Below, in pieces: positions 29,650 through 39,725 of a stretch of DNA of 64,000 bases. The DNA is from Chromohalobacter moromii (GTDB lineage Bacteria > Pseudomonadota > Gammaproteobacteria > Pseudomonadales > Halomonadaceae). The stretch lies in the NCBI RefSeq assembly GCF_023091865.1, contig NZ_JAHXDI010000002.1:186001-250000 (forward strand), given 5' to 3'. The notes beneath the pieces are model-generated. The model was given only the letters and a program-made list of their open reading frames with translations. It was not told where the DNA came from and did no database searches. A program made the translations under genes and the position numbers. Every line of letters starts with the position of its first letter. The stretch's first letter is position 1.

Positions 29650-31500
29650 TCAGATCCAGATTTTCTTCAGCGGGCGTCCGCCGATGGTGAGGTTGATCAG
29701 GGCACGTGAGACCAGGATGGCGGTAAACATCGAGGTCAGAATGCCCAGCGACAGCGTGACGGCGAAGCCTTTGACCGGCCCGGTGCCGATCGAGAACAGG
29801 ATGACCGCCACCAGCAGGGTGGTGATGTTGGCGTCGACGATCGAGGTGAAGGCGCGCTCGAAGCCAGCGTGTATGGCCTGCTGCGCCGGCATTTTGGCCC
29901 TGATCTCTTCACGTATTCGTTCGAATATCAAGACGTTGGCGTCCACCGCCATGCCCAGGGTCAGCACGATCCCGGCGATCCCGGGGAGCGTCAGCGTGGC
30001 ACCGAGCATCGACATCGCGGCAACCAGCAGCACCAGGTTGAGCCCCAGCGCGATGTTGGCGACGACGCCGAAGGCCTTGTAGCGCGCCAGCATGAACAGC
30101 ACCACGAGCAACAGCCCGAGTTCTACCGAGAGAATGCCCTGGTTGATGTTCTGGGCACCCAGGCTGGGCCCAATGGTGCGCTCTTGGGCGAAGTAGATGG
30201 GGGCTGCCAGCGAGCCGGAGCGCAGCAGCAAGGCGAGGTCTGCCGCCTCGCTCGAGGAATCGAGGCCGGTGATGCGGAAACGATTGCTCAAGGCGCTTTG
30301 TATGGTCGCCAGGCTGATGATGCCGCGCTCGGTATAGGCCTCGCGCTTTTCGACCTCTTCGCCGTCTTCCATCACCGTGTGCGTACGGGTCTTGTGCTCG
30401 ATGAAGACGACCGCCATGTTGCGCCCGATATTGGAGCGCGTGGCGCGACTCATCATCGAGCCACCGGTGCCATCGAGGTTGATGTTGACCTGCGGACGGT
30501 TGTTTTGGTCGAAGCTGCGGCTAGCGCTGGAGACATGATCGCCGGTGACGATGACGTCACGCATCAACTCTGCGCTGCGGTTTTCGTCATTGCGAAAGTT
30601 GAGCGTTTCGACCTCGCGATCGGGTGTATCCGGGCGGGCTTCCAGGCGGAACTCCAGGTTCGCCGTGGCCCCTACGATACGCTTGGCGGCGGCGGTGTCC
30701 TGCACGCCGGGCAGCTCGACGACGATGCGGCTGGGGCCCTGGCGTTGCACCAGTGGTTCCGAGACGCCCAGCTCGTTGACGCGGTTGCGGATCGTCGTCA
30801 GGTTCTGATTGACGGCATAGTCCTGCAGCGCCTGAACGGCCTGTTCGGTGAAGGTCATTGTCAGAGCCGCACCACTACTGCCGTCTTCGTTCTCGTAGTC
30901 GAAGTCAGGGAACTGGTCGGCGATCAAATCGCGCGCAGCGTTGCGATCCTCCTCGCTAGCGAACTGGAAGGTAATCGTGCGGTCGCCGATCTCGGTATCA
31001 CGGTAACGGATACGCTCGTCACGCAGGATGTCGCGGACGGCGCTGGCATTCGCTTCCAGGCGTTGCTGGACGGCGGCGTCCATGTCGACCTGCAGCAGAA
31101 AGTGCACTCCGCCCTGGAGGTCGAGGCCGAGCTTCATGGGGGTGGCGGAAAGACCGGCCAACCAGTCGGGCGTCGCATCGGCGAGGTTGAGCGCCACGGT
31201 ATAGGCGTCGCCCAATTGGTCGTCGAGAATGTCACGGGCAGCGATTTGCTGATCGGCCTCGTCGAGTCGAATCAGCGCGCTGTTGCCATCCAGTTCGCTT
31301 TGCTTGACGTCGATGCCTTCGTCTTCGAGCGCTTGGGTCAAGCGGTCGAGACGTTCTTGATCGAGTGCGGTGCCGCTGGCGGTACTGCTGATCTGAACGG
31401 CGGGGTCGGCGGGGTAAAGATTGGGTAACGCGTAGATGACGCCGACGAGAAGTACGATGAGTATCAGCAGATACTTCCACAGGGGATAACGGTTGAGCAT
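29650..31500 (-). CDS. secD: Protein translocase subunit SecD
   Basis: Large SecDF subunit of 616 residues. MLNRYPLWKYLLILIVLLVG is the first transmembrane helix; GLDLQGGVHFLLQVDMD, the periplasmic P1 domain and the TLTLPGIAGIVLTLGMAVDANVLIFERIREE region with the conserved Asp are visible. The start at 31500 is preferred to the ORF start at 31539 because it places the basic N-terminus directly before the helix. Confidence 0.97.
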   Translation of the reverse strand: MLNRYPLWKYLLILIVLLVGVIYALPNLYPADPAVQISSTASGTALDQERLDRLTQALEDEGIDVKQSELDGNSALIRLDEADQQIAARDILDDQLGDAYTVALNLADATPDWLAGLSATPMKLGLDLQGGVHFLLQVDMDAAVQQRLEANASAVRDILRDERIRYRDTEIGDRTITFQFASEEDRNAARDLIADQFPDFDYENEDGSSGAALTMTFTEQAVQALQDYAVNQNLTTIRNRVNELGVSEPLVQRQGPSRIVVELPGVQDTAAAKRIVGATANLEFRLEARPDTPDREVETLNFRNDENRSAELMRDVIVTGDHVSSASRSFDQNNRPQVNINLDGTGGSMMSRATRSNIGRNMAVVFIEHKTRTHTVMEDGEEVEKREAYTERGIISLATIQSALSNRFRITGLDSSSEAADLALLLRSGSLAAPIYFAQERTIGPSLGAQNINQGILSVELGLLLVVLFMLARYKAFGVVANIALGLNLVLLVAAMSMLGATLTLPGIAGIVLTLGMAVDANVLIFERIREEIRAKMPAQQAIHAGFERAFTSIVDANITTLLVAVILFSIGTGPVKGFAVTLSLGILTSMFTAILVSRALINLTIGGRPLKKIWI

Positions 31501-31600
31501 GGAAGCCCTGTCCTTGTTGCTGACGCAGAAGACAACCACCGACCATAAAGCATGGCCGGTGGCGTTGAGGAGGGGCGGTTTCGCGCCTCCTGATAGGAGA

Positions 31601-31930
31601 TCAGATGGACTTCAGGGTGCCCTTGGGCAATACCGCGGCGACGGAGTTCTTCTGAACGTTCACCTCGGTGCCTTCGGCGATTTCCAAGCTGATGAAATCG
31701 TCGCCGACATTAGTGACACGTCCCATCAGGCCGCCGCCGATGACGATCTCATCGCCCTTGGCCAGATTGCTGATCAGTTGTTTGTGCTGCTTCGCACGCT
31801 TGGACTGCGGGCGCCATAGCAGAAAGTAGAAGATCAGCACGAAGCCGACTAGCATGACGATCTGGGCAATGCCGCCGCCCGCGGGGGAAGCATCCTGCGC
31901 GTGAGCTGCGGGAATGAAAAACTCCAGCAT
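31601..31930 (-). CDS. yajC: Preprotein translocase accessory protein YajC
   Basis: Single-span inner membrane protein of 109 residues associated with SecDF. One transmembrane helix (about 20-42) is followed by RPQSKRAKQHKQL and the cytoplasmic beta domain (GDEIVIGGGLMGRVTNV). Located tgt-yajC-secD-secF, the standard order. Confidence 0.96.
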   Translation of the reverse strand: MLEFFIPAAHAQDASPAGGGIAQIVMLVGFVLIFYFLLWRPQSKRAKQHKQLISNLAKGDEIVIGGGLMGRVTNVGDDFISLEIAEGTEVNVQKNSVAAVLPKGTLKSI

Positions 31931-31999
31931 GGATTGTTATCTCCGGATGGTAGTTGGGGGTGAACCTGGACCCGAGAGCGTATCCCGGATGGCCTTGGA

Positions 32000-33184
<1,185 letters not shown>

Positions 33185-33200
<16 letters not shown>

Positions 33201-34255
33201 TCGGGGAAAGGGTGCGACGTCTCGGTCCGGCTGAGGAACATGGCATCGCCATAACTGAAGAAGGCGTAGCGCTCGGCGACGGCTTCGCGGTAGGCATGCA
33301 TCACCTGGCGATAGCCAGCGAATGCCGAGACCAGCATCAACAGGGTCGATTCGGGCAAGTGGAAGTTGGTGATCAACGCATCGACGCAGCGCCAGGCGTA
33401 ACCGGGGTAGATGAAGATATCGGTATCGCCACGGTAAGGCGCGATGCGGCCGTCGTCGCGGCCCTGGCTGGCGGTTTCCAGGCAGCGCACGCTGGTCGTG
33501 CCCACGGCGATGACGCGTTTGCCGCGTGCCCGGGTGGCCTCGACCTGGCGACAGAGTGTCTCGTCGACTTCCAGCCATTCGCTGTGCATATGGTGCTCGC
33601 GAATATCGTCCACGCGTACCGGTTGGAAGGTACCCGCGCCCACATGCAGGGTGACATAGCCCATCTCCACACCACGCTCGCGCAGCGCCGCCATCAGCGC
33701 CTCGTCGAAATGCAGGCCGGCGGTGGGCGCCGCCACCGCGCCCTCACGTCGGGCGTAGACGGTTTGGTAGCGCTCACGATCGTCGAGCTCATCCTCGCGG
33801 TCGATATAAGGCGGCAGGGGCATATGTCCGTGACGTTCGAGCAATTCGATCATCGGCGTCTCGCCCAGGAAGCGCAGCTCGAACAAGCCCTCATGGCGCT
33901 CTTCGACCACCGCGTGGATGTCGCCCTCGAAAATCAGCTCGGTGCCGGGCTTGGGAGCTTTGCTGGCGCGCAGATGCGCCAGGCCCCGATGCGCATCCAG
34001 CGGGCGTTCGAGGAGCATCTCCACGCGCCCGCCGCTGGATTTTTGCCCGAATAGTCGCGCGGGAATCACACGGGTGTCGTTGAACACCAGTAGATCGCCG
34101 GGCTCGAGGTGCGTCAGCAGGTCGGTGAAACGGCGGTGCTGGACCTCGCCGCTCTCATCGTCCAGGCACAGCAGACGGCAATCGCTGCGCGTCTCGGATG
34201 GGTAACGAGCGATCAGCTCATCGGGGAGATCGAAATGGAAATCGGCGCGCTGCAT
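33185..34255 (-). CDS. queA: S-adenosylmethionine:tRNA ribosyltransferase-isomerase
   Basis: Transfers ribosyl from SAM to preQ1-tRNA, forming epoxyqueuosine; 356 residues. The [14 protein letters not shown] start, [28 protein letters not shown] and [10 protein letters not shown] motifs are present. The last codons and the stop come from the tandem repeat array. The gene is coupled with tgt and divergent from tRNA-Leu. Confidence 0.97.
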
Positions 34256-34375
34256 GGCGTTGGAGAGAACGACCTAGAATCGAAAAACTGAAACGGAGAT
34301 GAGGCACGCACGGCGTGCGCTCGACGAAGGCGGCCTATGATAATCGAGACAGGCGACGAAGTCAGGCCCGAATGA

Positions 34376-34403
34376 TTGACGTCGCCAATCTGCTCCGTAT
34401 AAT
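34376..34403 (+). promoter_or_regulatory. Sigma-70 promoter of tRNA-Leu
   Basis: TTGACG (34376-34381) and perfect TATAAT (34398-34403) are separated by 16 bp, with the mature tRNA starting 12 nt after the -10 box. Confidence 0.85.
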
Positions 34404-34414
34404 ACGTCTCCGCT

Positions 34415-34501
34415 GCCCGGGTGGCGAAATTGGTAGACGCAGGGGATTCAAAATCCCCCGGTGGCAACACCGTGTCGGTTCGAGTCCGACCCCGGGCACC
34501 A
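34415..34501 (+). tRNA. tRNA-Leu (anticodon CAA)
   Basis: Full class II tRNA of 87 nt with encoded CCA. The acceptor stem GCCCGGG/CCCGGGC, D-arm GTGGCGAAATTGGTAGAC, anticodon loop TTCAAAA (CAA, reads UUG), long variable arm and T-arm TCGGTTCGAGTCCGA are all present. The phage integrase gene begins to the right, so its 3' end is the likely attachment core. Confidence 0.96.
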
Positions 34502-34506
34502 CAATC

Positions 34507-34534
34507 AAAACAGTCGCTTACGTGCGGCTGTTTT
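34507..34534 (+). terminator. Terminator behind tRNA-Leu
   Basis: AAAACAGTCGC pairs with GCGGCTGTTTT (one G-T wobble) around a 6-nt loop, ending in TTTT. It ends the tRNA transcript and its A-rich side could also serve the integrase transcript. Confidence 0.75.
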
Positions 34535-34553
34535 GCGTTTCACCCCCTCCCTT

Positions 34554-35570
34554 TTAGTGCTTGGTCGCAGTTTGGTCGCAGAATGCCGCATTCAAGCTCG
34601 GCAGTCGCGCACCAACGTCATCTAGCCCATGGTCGAACATGTGGGCATAACGGCTGGTGACGATCAGACTCGAATGCCCCAGCAGGTCCCGCACCGTTGT
34701 CATGCTCTCGCCCGCCTGAGCCAACAGGCTGGCATAGCTGTGACGCAGATCGTGGAATCGAAGGTCATTACGTCCCACTGCCGCGCGAGCCGTTTCCCAA
34801 ACCCGGCGGAGTCTCGCGTAGGTCGTTGGAAACGGCAGCTCCTCAAGCCATGGTCTGGCGTCTTCTGGTACCGGCACGACTCGCGCCTTGCCGGATTTCG
34901 TCTGGTCCGGTCGCAGCAATATGCGACCACCGTGGACGTTGCTACGTTCGAGGCTGAGCAGCTCGCCCTGACGCAGCCCTGTCAATGCGGCCAGTGCGAT
35001 CACCTTCTTCTCGACGGTGTGCTGGTCAGGGATCTGCGCTAGCAGCTTGCTGAGATCTTCGGTCGACAGGTAGACGTGCCGTTCGTTCTTCGGCGTGCGC
35101 TTCGCTATCTTGTCGCCCAGCGGGCGATCGAGCCATCCCCATTCCCGGTACGCCAGGTTGAGCACTCGCTTGACCACCTGCAGGTTGTTGTTGATCGTGC
35201 TCTGGGCGCGACCATCCTTGCGGAGGTCGCGCGCCATGAGTCGAGCCTTATCAACACACTCCTGGCCGAGCAGCACGCTGTCCCCCATGTATGACGCGAC
35301 CGGCCGGATCGCGTTCACTTGGGTGGACACATCGTACTCATCGATCCACCTCGCCAAACCTTCCGCAAATGTCCGCCGAGGCTGGCGGCCCATCACCTCG
35401 CCATGAAACTGAGCGTCGTTCAGTTCAGTCTGGCGGGCCGCGAGGTACTCGCGCGCTTGCTTTTCCCCTTCCCGAGATCCGTCAAACGTTCGTTGATATC
35501 GCTGACCGTTGTGCGTTTCCGTGACAACCCAGCGGTTCCTCGCTTCTCTGTATCGCAGAGTGATTCCCAT
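34554..35570 (-). CDS. int: Phage tyrosine recombinase (integrase)
   Basis: 338-residue integrase. The catalytic residues are visible: Arg in TGLRQGELLSL, His-x-x-Arg in FHDLRHSYASLL, His/Trp-position GHSS and Tyr in TSRYAHM. The N-terminal part has an arm-binding-like domain (LRYREARNRWVV) and a SAM-like core-binding domain. It ends next to tRNA-Leu, the usual orientation for tRNA-integrating phages, and its 5' 151 bp overlap the excisionase-like gene. Confidence 0.95.
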   Translation of the reverse strand: MGITLRYREARNRWVVTETHNGQRYQRTFDGSREGEKQAREYLAARQTELNDAQFHGEVMGRQPRRTFAEGLARWIDEYDVSTQVNAIRPVASYMGDSVLLGQECVDKARLMARDLRKDGRAQSTINNNLQVVKRVLNLAYREWGWLDRPLGDKIAKRTPKNERHVYLSTEDLSKLLAQIPDQHTVEKKVIALAALTGLRQGELLSLERSNVHGGRILLRPDQTKSGKARVVPVPEDARPWLEELPFPTTYARLRRVWETARAAVGRNDLRFHDLRHSYASLLAQAGESMTTVRDLLGHSSLIVTSRYAHMFDHGLDDVGARLPSLNAAFCDQTATKH

Positions 35571-35752
35571 GTCTTGCGTTCCCCGTTGCTGGGGCCGCGC
35601 TTGCAGCGACCAGCATATTCCTCGACGTCGGTGCGCTCAAATCGCACGGCCGTCCCGAATTGGAGATAGCCGATGCGATGCTTGTTCTCGTAGACCCAGC
35701 TCAGGCTCATGCCGAGCTCGTCGGCGACCTCTTGCGGTGCCATACGTGCCAT
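35420..35752 (-). CDS. Excisionase-like winged-helix DNA-binding protein
   Basis: 110 residues starting after GGGAGG (start 35752). The N-terminal 50 residues (EVADELGMSLSWVYENKHRIGYLQFG ... VRFERTDVEEY) are a MerR/excisionase-type HTH. The basic C-terminal half runs 151 bp into int in another frame. Adjacent position supports an Xis or integrase-control role. Confidence 0.75.
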   Translation of the reverse strand: MARMAPQEVADELGMSLSWVYENKHRIGYLQFGTAVRFERTDVEEYAGRCKRGPSNGERKTWESLCDTEKRGTAGLSRKRTTVSDINERLTDLGKGKSKRASTSRPARLN

Positions 35753-35795
35753 CGCTGCCTCCCGTTCTTATCTCGCGCGGACCCCATACAGTCGC

Positions 35796-36305
35796 TCAAT
35801 CTCCCGTATATCGCTGGCCGCCGGGGCCGTGCCCTGGGCTGTTGCGCCACTCGCTTTCCTGCCGTGCGATCGTGTCGGTCTGGCCGCGCTCGCGCGCTGC
35901 CTGTATTGCCTCTCTCACCTCGGGCATAGCCATGGCCTGGCGTCGCTGTACCAGCTCTTGCTGCTGGCGGCGAATGAGCCCGAGGGCGATGTCGGCAACT
36001 TCCCAGCGGTCGGCGGGCGTCTCGCCGTCGCTTCGGACTTTGCCGAGTCCGAAGCACCCGCCGCACGGGTTGCTGCGATTCCCCTTTATCTGGTCGGTGC
36101 CAGTGCCCAGACAGATGGAGCAGTCGTCGGCGTCGATCGCGCGCCAGTGCTGTTGCCAATCGTCGAGCGTGGTGACGCTCTGCACGTCCCGGTCGAGGTC
36201 GTGATAGACGACCAGCGCCTGACCTTCGAGTGGCCCGGCGCCCGTACTCTCGCTGACCAGGGCATACCGGCCACCGTGCTGGCGGTGTGTGTGGCTCGCT
36301 TTCAA
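35796..36305 (-). CDS. Phage protein with DUF1653-like N-terminus and CxxC zinc motifs
   Basis: 169 residues, probably starting at a TTG (36305) that overlaps the upstream stop as TTGA, with GGGAG 6 nt before it. HRQHGGRYALVSES ... GQALVVYHDL resembles the DUF1653 fold; CSICLGTG and CGGCFGLGK form a DnaJ-like zinc pair. The C-terminal part is helical and charged. Function unknown. Confidence 0.7.
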   Translation of the reverse strand: MKASHTHRQHGGRYALVSESTGAGPLEGQALVVYHDLDRDVQSVTTLDDWQQHWRAIDADDCSICLGTGTDQIKGNRSNPCGGCFGLGKVRSDGETPADRWEVADIALGLIRRQQQELVQRRQAMAMPEVREAIQAARERGQTDTIARQESEWRNSPGHGPGGQRYTGD

Positions 36306-36943
36306 TGCTCGCTCCCATCGGTCGTGCGCTGGCGGATTTCGTGCATCTGTTCCTCGACGTCTTCGGCCTGACGCTGAAGGCGCTCAATTTCAGCGAGTGT
36401 GAGAGCACCGGCCTTTTCGAGGTTGCGGCGGGCCGTGCCTGGCTTCCACCAGGAGTCATGCCAGGGCCAGAATGCCGGCGGGGGTGCGCACTCCATCCCC
36501 TTTAAGCCGTGCATTGCGTAAAAAGCCCCTGCCGTTGCCAAGATGCCTGGTGCATGGGAATTGTCATGCTCGGGCGTCCATCCTTCTGACTCGACCTGCC
36601 GCCGGCGCTCCGTGGCGATTGCGGCGAGGGGGGTGGCCGTCTCCTCTTGCGCCAGCAAAAGCTCTGCGAGGGCGGTGGTGGGCTTGACCGCAACCATGAC
36701 GATCTCGCAGTCCTCAGTGTCGAAGCGGGCAAGCTCCGTGAAGCCTTCCGGCACCTCGAACGTGAGCGCCGCCATGTAGGCTTCGGGACTGGCCTCGAAA
36801 CGCTCAGTATTCTCCGGCTCTTCATCGCGATCCGGTGTCTCTTGGCACTCGACGTGAACCTCGAACCCAAGCGGCTCAAGGATTCGCTTAACGCATTGCT
36901 CTTCGAAAAGTGGGTGTTCGAGCAGTTGGTCGATGAGTCGCAT
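36302..36943 (-). CDS. Conserved phage protein of unknown function
   Basis: 213 residues, start 36943 after AAGGAGG. The C-terminal half (AAIATERRRQVESEGWTPEHD ... FWPWHDSWWKPGTARRNLEKAGALTLAEIERL) is a domain I recognise as frequent in phage early regions with no assigned function. The N-terminal half is acidic. Overlaps the next gene by 4 bp. Confidence 0.75.
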   Translation of the reverse strand: MRLIDQLLEHPLFEEQCVKRILEPLGFEVHVECQETPDRDEEPENTERFEASPEAYMAALTFEVPEGFTELARFDTEDCEIVMVAVKPTTALAELLLAQEETATPLAAIATERRRQVESEGWTPEHDNSHAPGILATAGAFYAMHGLKGMECAPPPAFWPWHDSWWKPGTARRNLEKAGALTLAEIERLQRQAEDVEEQMHEIRQRTTDGSEH

Positions 36944-36970
36944 GATTCCTCCTTGTGGTCAGCAATGCCC

Positions 36971-38692
36971 TCAGTGGGCGACGGGCTGATCGGGTCGGCT
37001 TAGGGATAGGCCGGCGGCAGCCTGGCGCACCCATATCGGTGTGGAGCCCAGGGCGAATGTCTCGCCGGTCCATGCCAGCAGCAGGGTGGTGCCCATCACG
37101 CCAGCGATGGCCTCCGATGCCGGGGGCGGGACAGCGTTGCCGATGCGTTCGCGCCAGTCGCTATCGCTCAGGCCTGCCAGCTCAAGGTGCTCGGTGGGCT
37201 CGATGAGACCCTGTAGCGCGGCCAGTTCCAGCGTGGTGAAAGGGCGATGCCATGTGCCGTCCAGTGCGCGGATCACTGCGACAAGCTTTTGTGCTGCCGC
37301 TGGCAGGTATTCGCCTTCAAGCGTGCTTCTCGCGAGCCTCGGGTCAGCTACCGACCAGAAGCCGTTGTCCTGGCGGGCTGATGCCGAAACCGCCCCGCAA
37401 CTCGAGGACCAGGGAACGACGCCGTAGTGGCCACCAGTCAGGTAGTTGTCACCACGCGACCGGCGCATGCCCGGGCGAGGATCGGCGACGGCATAGGCCC
37501 CCTGGCCAGTGGTGCTGCCGGAAATGACGGTGCCAGCGTGCTCGTCCCAGCGGGTGACCATGTACTTGCCGAAGGAGGGCCCGGCCTGACGAGGATCCGC
37601 GACAGCGAAAGCTCCTTGTCCTGGCGACTTCTGGCTGGTGATTGCGCCTGTGGGCCCATCCCAGCGCCGGACGCCGTAGGCTTGGCCATCTTTCCATTTG
37701 GCCGACTGGTCGAAGCGAGGATCCGCGACCGAGAACTTCCCATTTCCGGGGCGGCTGGCACCGGCTACGGTGCCGGCTGCCTCCTGCCAGTCATGAACGC
37801 CCAGATAGCCGTTATTCCTGCCCTCGGGGACGATGAGGTAGTCGCGCAGGTTTCCGTCTTCCACGGCCAGTTTGTTGAGCGATCGCCAGTCACTGCCGGC
37901 CTCGACGAACGCCAAGCGCACCCAGGTCTTCCACTGCAGGCGGGGGACACGGTGCATCGCCCCGGCCAGCTCATCGCCGGGCAGCGGCATATCGCCCAGT
38001 ACGTCGCCCACGGCGCGTAGTGGGCGCTTCACCGGTTCGTACAGGAAGGGCGGCACCTTCTCGGCATGGCGGGCGACCAGCAGGAAACGCTTGCGGGATT
38101 GCGCCAGGCCTCCCAGCTCGCCGCAGTCGTGCGTGGTCTCCGCGACGTGATAGCCGTAGTGCTCGAGCATGGCCACGATTTGGTCGAGCAGCGGCCGGCC
38201 CCGGTTGGCGATGCGCGGCACGTTTTCGAAGATGATCAGCTCCGGCGGGTCGTCGGCGAATGCTTCCAGGGCCAGCCACATGCCGCGCAATGTCAGGCGA
38301 TTAAGGGCCTGGTACTTGGGCGTGGTGCTCCGGCTCTGGCTCAGCAGGCCGGAGAAGCCCTTGCAGGGGGCCGACAGAAACACGATGTGCGGGTTCTCGT
38401 TGCCAGCCGCTGCTTGAATGTCGGCGGGCGTGGACTCGCGCCAGTCCGCCGGCGGCTCCTTTCCGTGAAAGGCGATGTACTGATCCCGGTCGAACATGTC
38501 GAGCACGGTGCCGGGAGTGCCTGCCAGGCGGCCGAAATCGGCGATTGCAGCAGGGTCCACGTCCACGCCGCCGATGCAGCGAAACCGTGCTTCCAGGTTG
38601 CCCACCCGGGCGTGGCCGCGATTGAAGCCCTTGGCCCCGGCACCCAGGCCGCAGAATAGATGAAAGTGCCGAATCTCTCGGTGCTCGAGCAT
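36971..38692 (-). CDS. Phage C5-cytosine DNA methyltransferase with internal VADPR repeats
   Basis: 573 residues. Motif I HLFCGLGAG (11-19), catalytic Cys110 (APCKGF), ENV (156-158), QSRKRFLLVAR (motif VIII) and C-terminal RIGNAVPPP (motif X) are intact. Between VIII and X, about residues 296-452 hold four degenerate repeats, each ending VADPR (322, 364, 402, 448), where the target-recognition domain should be. The start at 38692 has AGGGAG; an in-frame start at 38776 would lie beyond the terminator at 38710-38735. Likely protects phage DNA from host restriction. Confidence 0.88.
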   Translation of the reverse strand: MLEHREIRHFHLFCGLGAGAKGFNRGHARVGNLEARFRCIGGVDVDPAAIADFGRLAGTPGTVLDMFDRDQYIAFHGKEPPADWRESTPADIQAAAGNENPHIVFLSAPCKGFSGLLSQSRSTTPKYQALNRLTLRGMWLALEAFADDPPELIIFENVPRIANRGRPLLDQIVAMLEHYGYHVAETTHDCGELGGLAQSRKRFLLVARHAEKVPPFLYEPVKRPLRAVGDVLGDMPLPGDELAGAMHRVPRLQWKTWVRLAFVEAGSDWRSLNKLAVEDGNLRDYLIVPEGRNNGYLGVHDWQEAAGTVAGASRPGNGKFSVADPRFDQSAKWKDGQAYGVRRWDGPTGAITSQKSPGQGAFAVADPRQAGPSFGKYMVTRWDEHAGTVISGSTTGQGAYAVADPRPGMRRSRGDNYLTGGHYGVVPWSSSCGAVSASARQDNGFWSVADPRLARSTLEGEYLPAAAQKLVAVIRALDGTWHRPFTTLELAALQGLIEPTEHLELAGLSDSDWRERIGNAVPPPASEAIAGVMGTTLLLAWTGETFALGSTPIWVRQAAAGLSLSRPDQPVAH

Positions 38693-38709
38693 GCTTTTCT
38701 CCCTGGCAT

Positions 38710-38735
38710 AAAAACGCCGGCTCATGGCCGGCGTG
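38710..38735 (-). terminator. Intrinsic terminator between ArsR-like gene and methyltransferase
   Basis: On the minus strand ACGCCGGC-CATGA-GCCGGCGT is followed by TTTT. It would end the ArsR-like transcript before the methyltransferase unless transcription is antiterminated. Confidence 0.8.
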
Positions 38736-38751
38736 GTGGTGATCGGTTTGT

Positions 38752-39027
38752 CTAGCGGCGGTGTCGTCGCCGCCACTCGATGAGTTCTCGCACCGCTGGG
38801 TCATCCGCGACGCGGTAGTAGATCGTTTGCGAAGCGCGTCGCGTTTCCACGACCTCGGCATCACGCATGATCTTGAGGTGCTGCGACAGAGCGGACTGCG
38901 TCACTTGGCCAAGCACGTCATTGATGGCGTTGACGCTCATCTCGCCGCGCGACTCGAGCATGTCGAGTACGTAGGCGCGGCGCGGGCTGGCAAAGACGCG
39001 AAGCAGTTGATCGGAGGTGCTGGGCAT
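38752..39027 (-). CDS. ArsR-type winged-helix regulator
   Basis: 91 residues, start 39027 (the frame is open further to 39057). DQLLRVFASPRRAYVLDML, VNAINDVLGQVTQSALSQHLKIMRDAEVV and TIYYRVAD are the canonical ArsR wHTH blocks. No metal-binding CxC motif is present, so it is not an obvious metal sensor. Unusual cargo for a leftward early operon; may control phage or host genes. Confidence 0.85.
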   Translation of the reverse strand: MPSTSDQLLRVFASPRRAYVLDMLESRGEMSVNAINDVLGQVTQSALSQHLKIMRDAEVVETRRASQTIYYRVADDPAVRELIEWRRRHRR

Positions 39028-39081
39028 GGCCACGCCTCTTTTTAAGGTTTGCTGCATATTATACGCGGGGGCGGGGTAGAG

Positions 39082-39708
39082 CTATGCCGCCTTTGCCTCC
39101 TTCGCTTTGTCGTACACGCCTATACCCCAGACGATGGCCCAGCAGCACCAGAGGTAGTGGAAGGTGTACTTAGTGCAGCGGACCTCGAAGAAGTCTGTGA
39201 ACTCGAAGTCGTTGTGCTGGAATTCCATCGCGTTGCGCATGGCCACGGCTTCGAGGTCTGTTTCCTCAAGCACCTCGTCCTCGATTTCCGACCAGAGCTC
39301 GGCGGCGGCGGCTTCGTCGAGCTCCTCGTCTTCGACGTAATCATCGAAGCGCTTGCGGATCTCGGCGCGGAAGTCTTCCTCATCCCACTCTGTGCAAATT
39401 TCGCGCGCTCCCTCGCTGCCTGCGCCGGCCTGAACCTTCTCCATCCAGTAGCCAGGGTTTATCCCGAGTTGGCCGTCTTCGCAGCGGAAGAACCCGAACA
39501 TGTCTCGCGTACGCGAGAACACGAAATCGCCCATATCGCCGGTGATCGCCAGGTATCCCGGCCAAGTGGTGATGTTGAAGTGGTAGGCGCTGGAGCCGCC
39601 CCGCGAAAAGCGCAGGTGGCGGTACAGTCCGTCATCGTGCAGGACTTCCATTTCGTGGCTGGCGACGTCTTTCTGGAACCGTTCGAGGATCTCGAGGATC
39701 GGGTGCAT
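39082..39708 (-). CDS. Conserved phage protein
   Basis: 208 residues, start 39708 after GGAGGGAG. HFNITTWPGYLAITGDMGDFVFSRTRDMFGFFR is a conserved phage-protein block of unknown role; the middle is strongly acidic (FDDYVEDEELDEAAAAELW) and the end contains a cysteine- and aromatic-rich stretch (HYLWCCWAIVWGIGVYD) that is weakly hydrophobic. Located just after rdgC-ftsK-gamma. Confidence 0.75.
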   Translation of the reverse strand: MHPILEILERFQKDVASHEMEVLHDDGLYRHLRFSRGGSSAYHFNITTWPGYLAITGDMGDFVFSRTRDMFGFFRCEDGQLGINPGYWMEKVQAGAGSEGAREICTEWDEEDFRAEIRKRFDDYVEDEELDEAAAAELWSEIEDEVLEETDLEAVAMRNAMEFQHNDFEFTDFFEVRCTKYTFHYLWCCWAIVWGIGVYDKAKEAKAA

Positions 39709-39725
39709 AGCTCCCTCCGTTTTCG

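Noticed and set aside
29869-31428. 519-codon plus-strand frame opposite secD
   Set aside because: Shadow of secD; no ribosome site or recognisable protein.
34561-34581. Direct repeat TTGGTCGCAG twice at the int 3' end as arm-type att site
   Set aside because: Lies in the coding end of int and only two copies; cannot be separated from chance without attR.
38693-38776. Methyltransferase start at 38776
   Set aside because: Would read through the intrinsic terminator hairpin and overlap the ArsR-like gene end; ATG 38692 has a ribosome site and fits the family.
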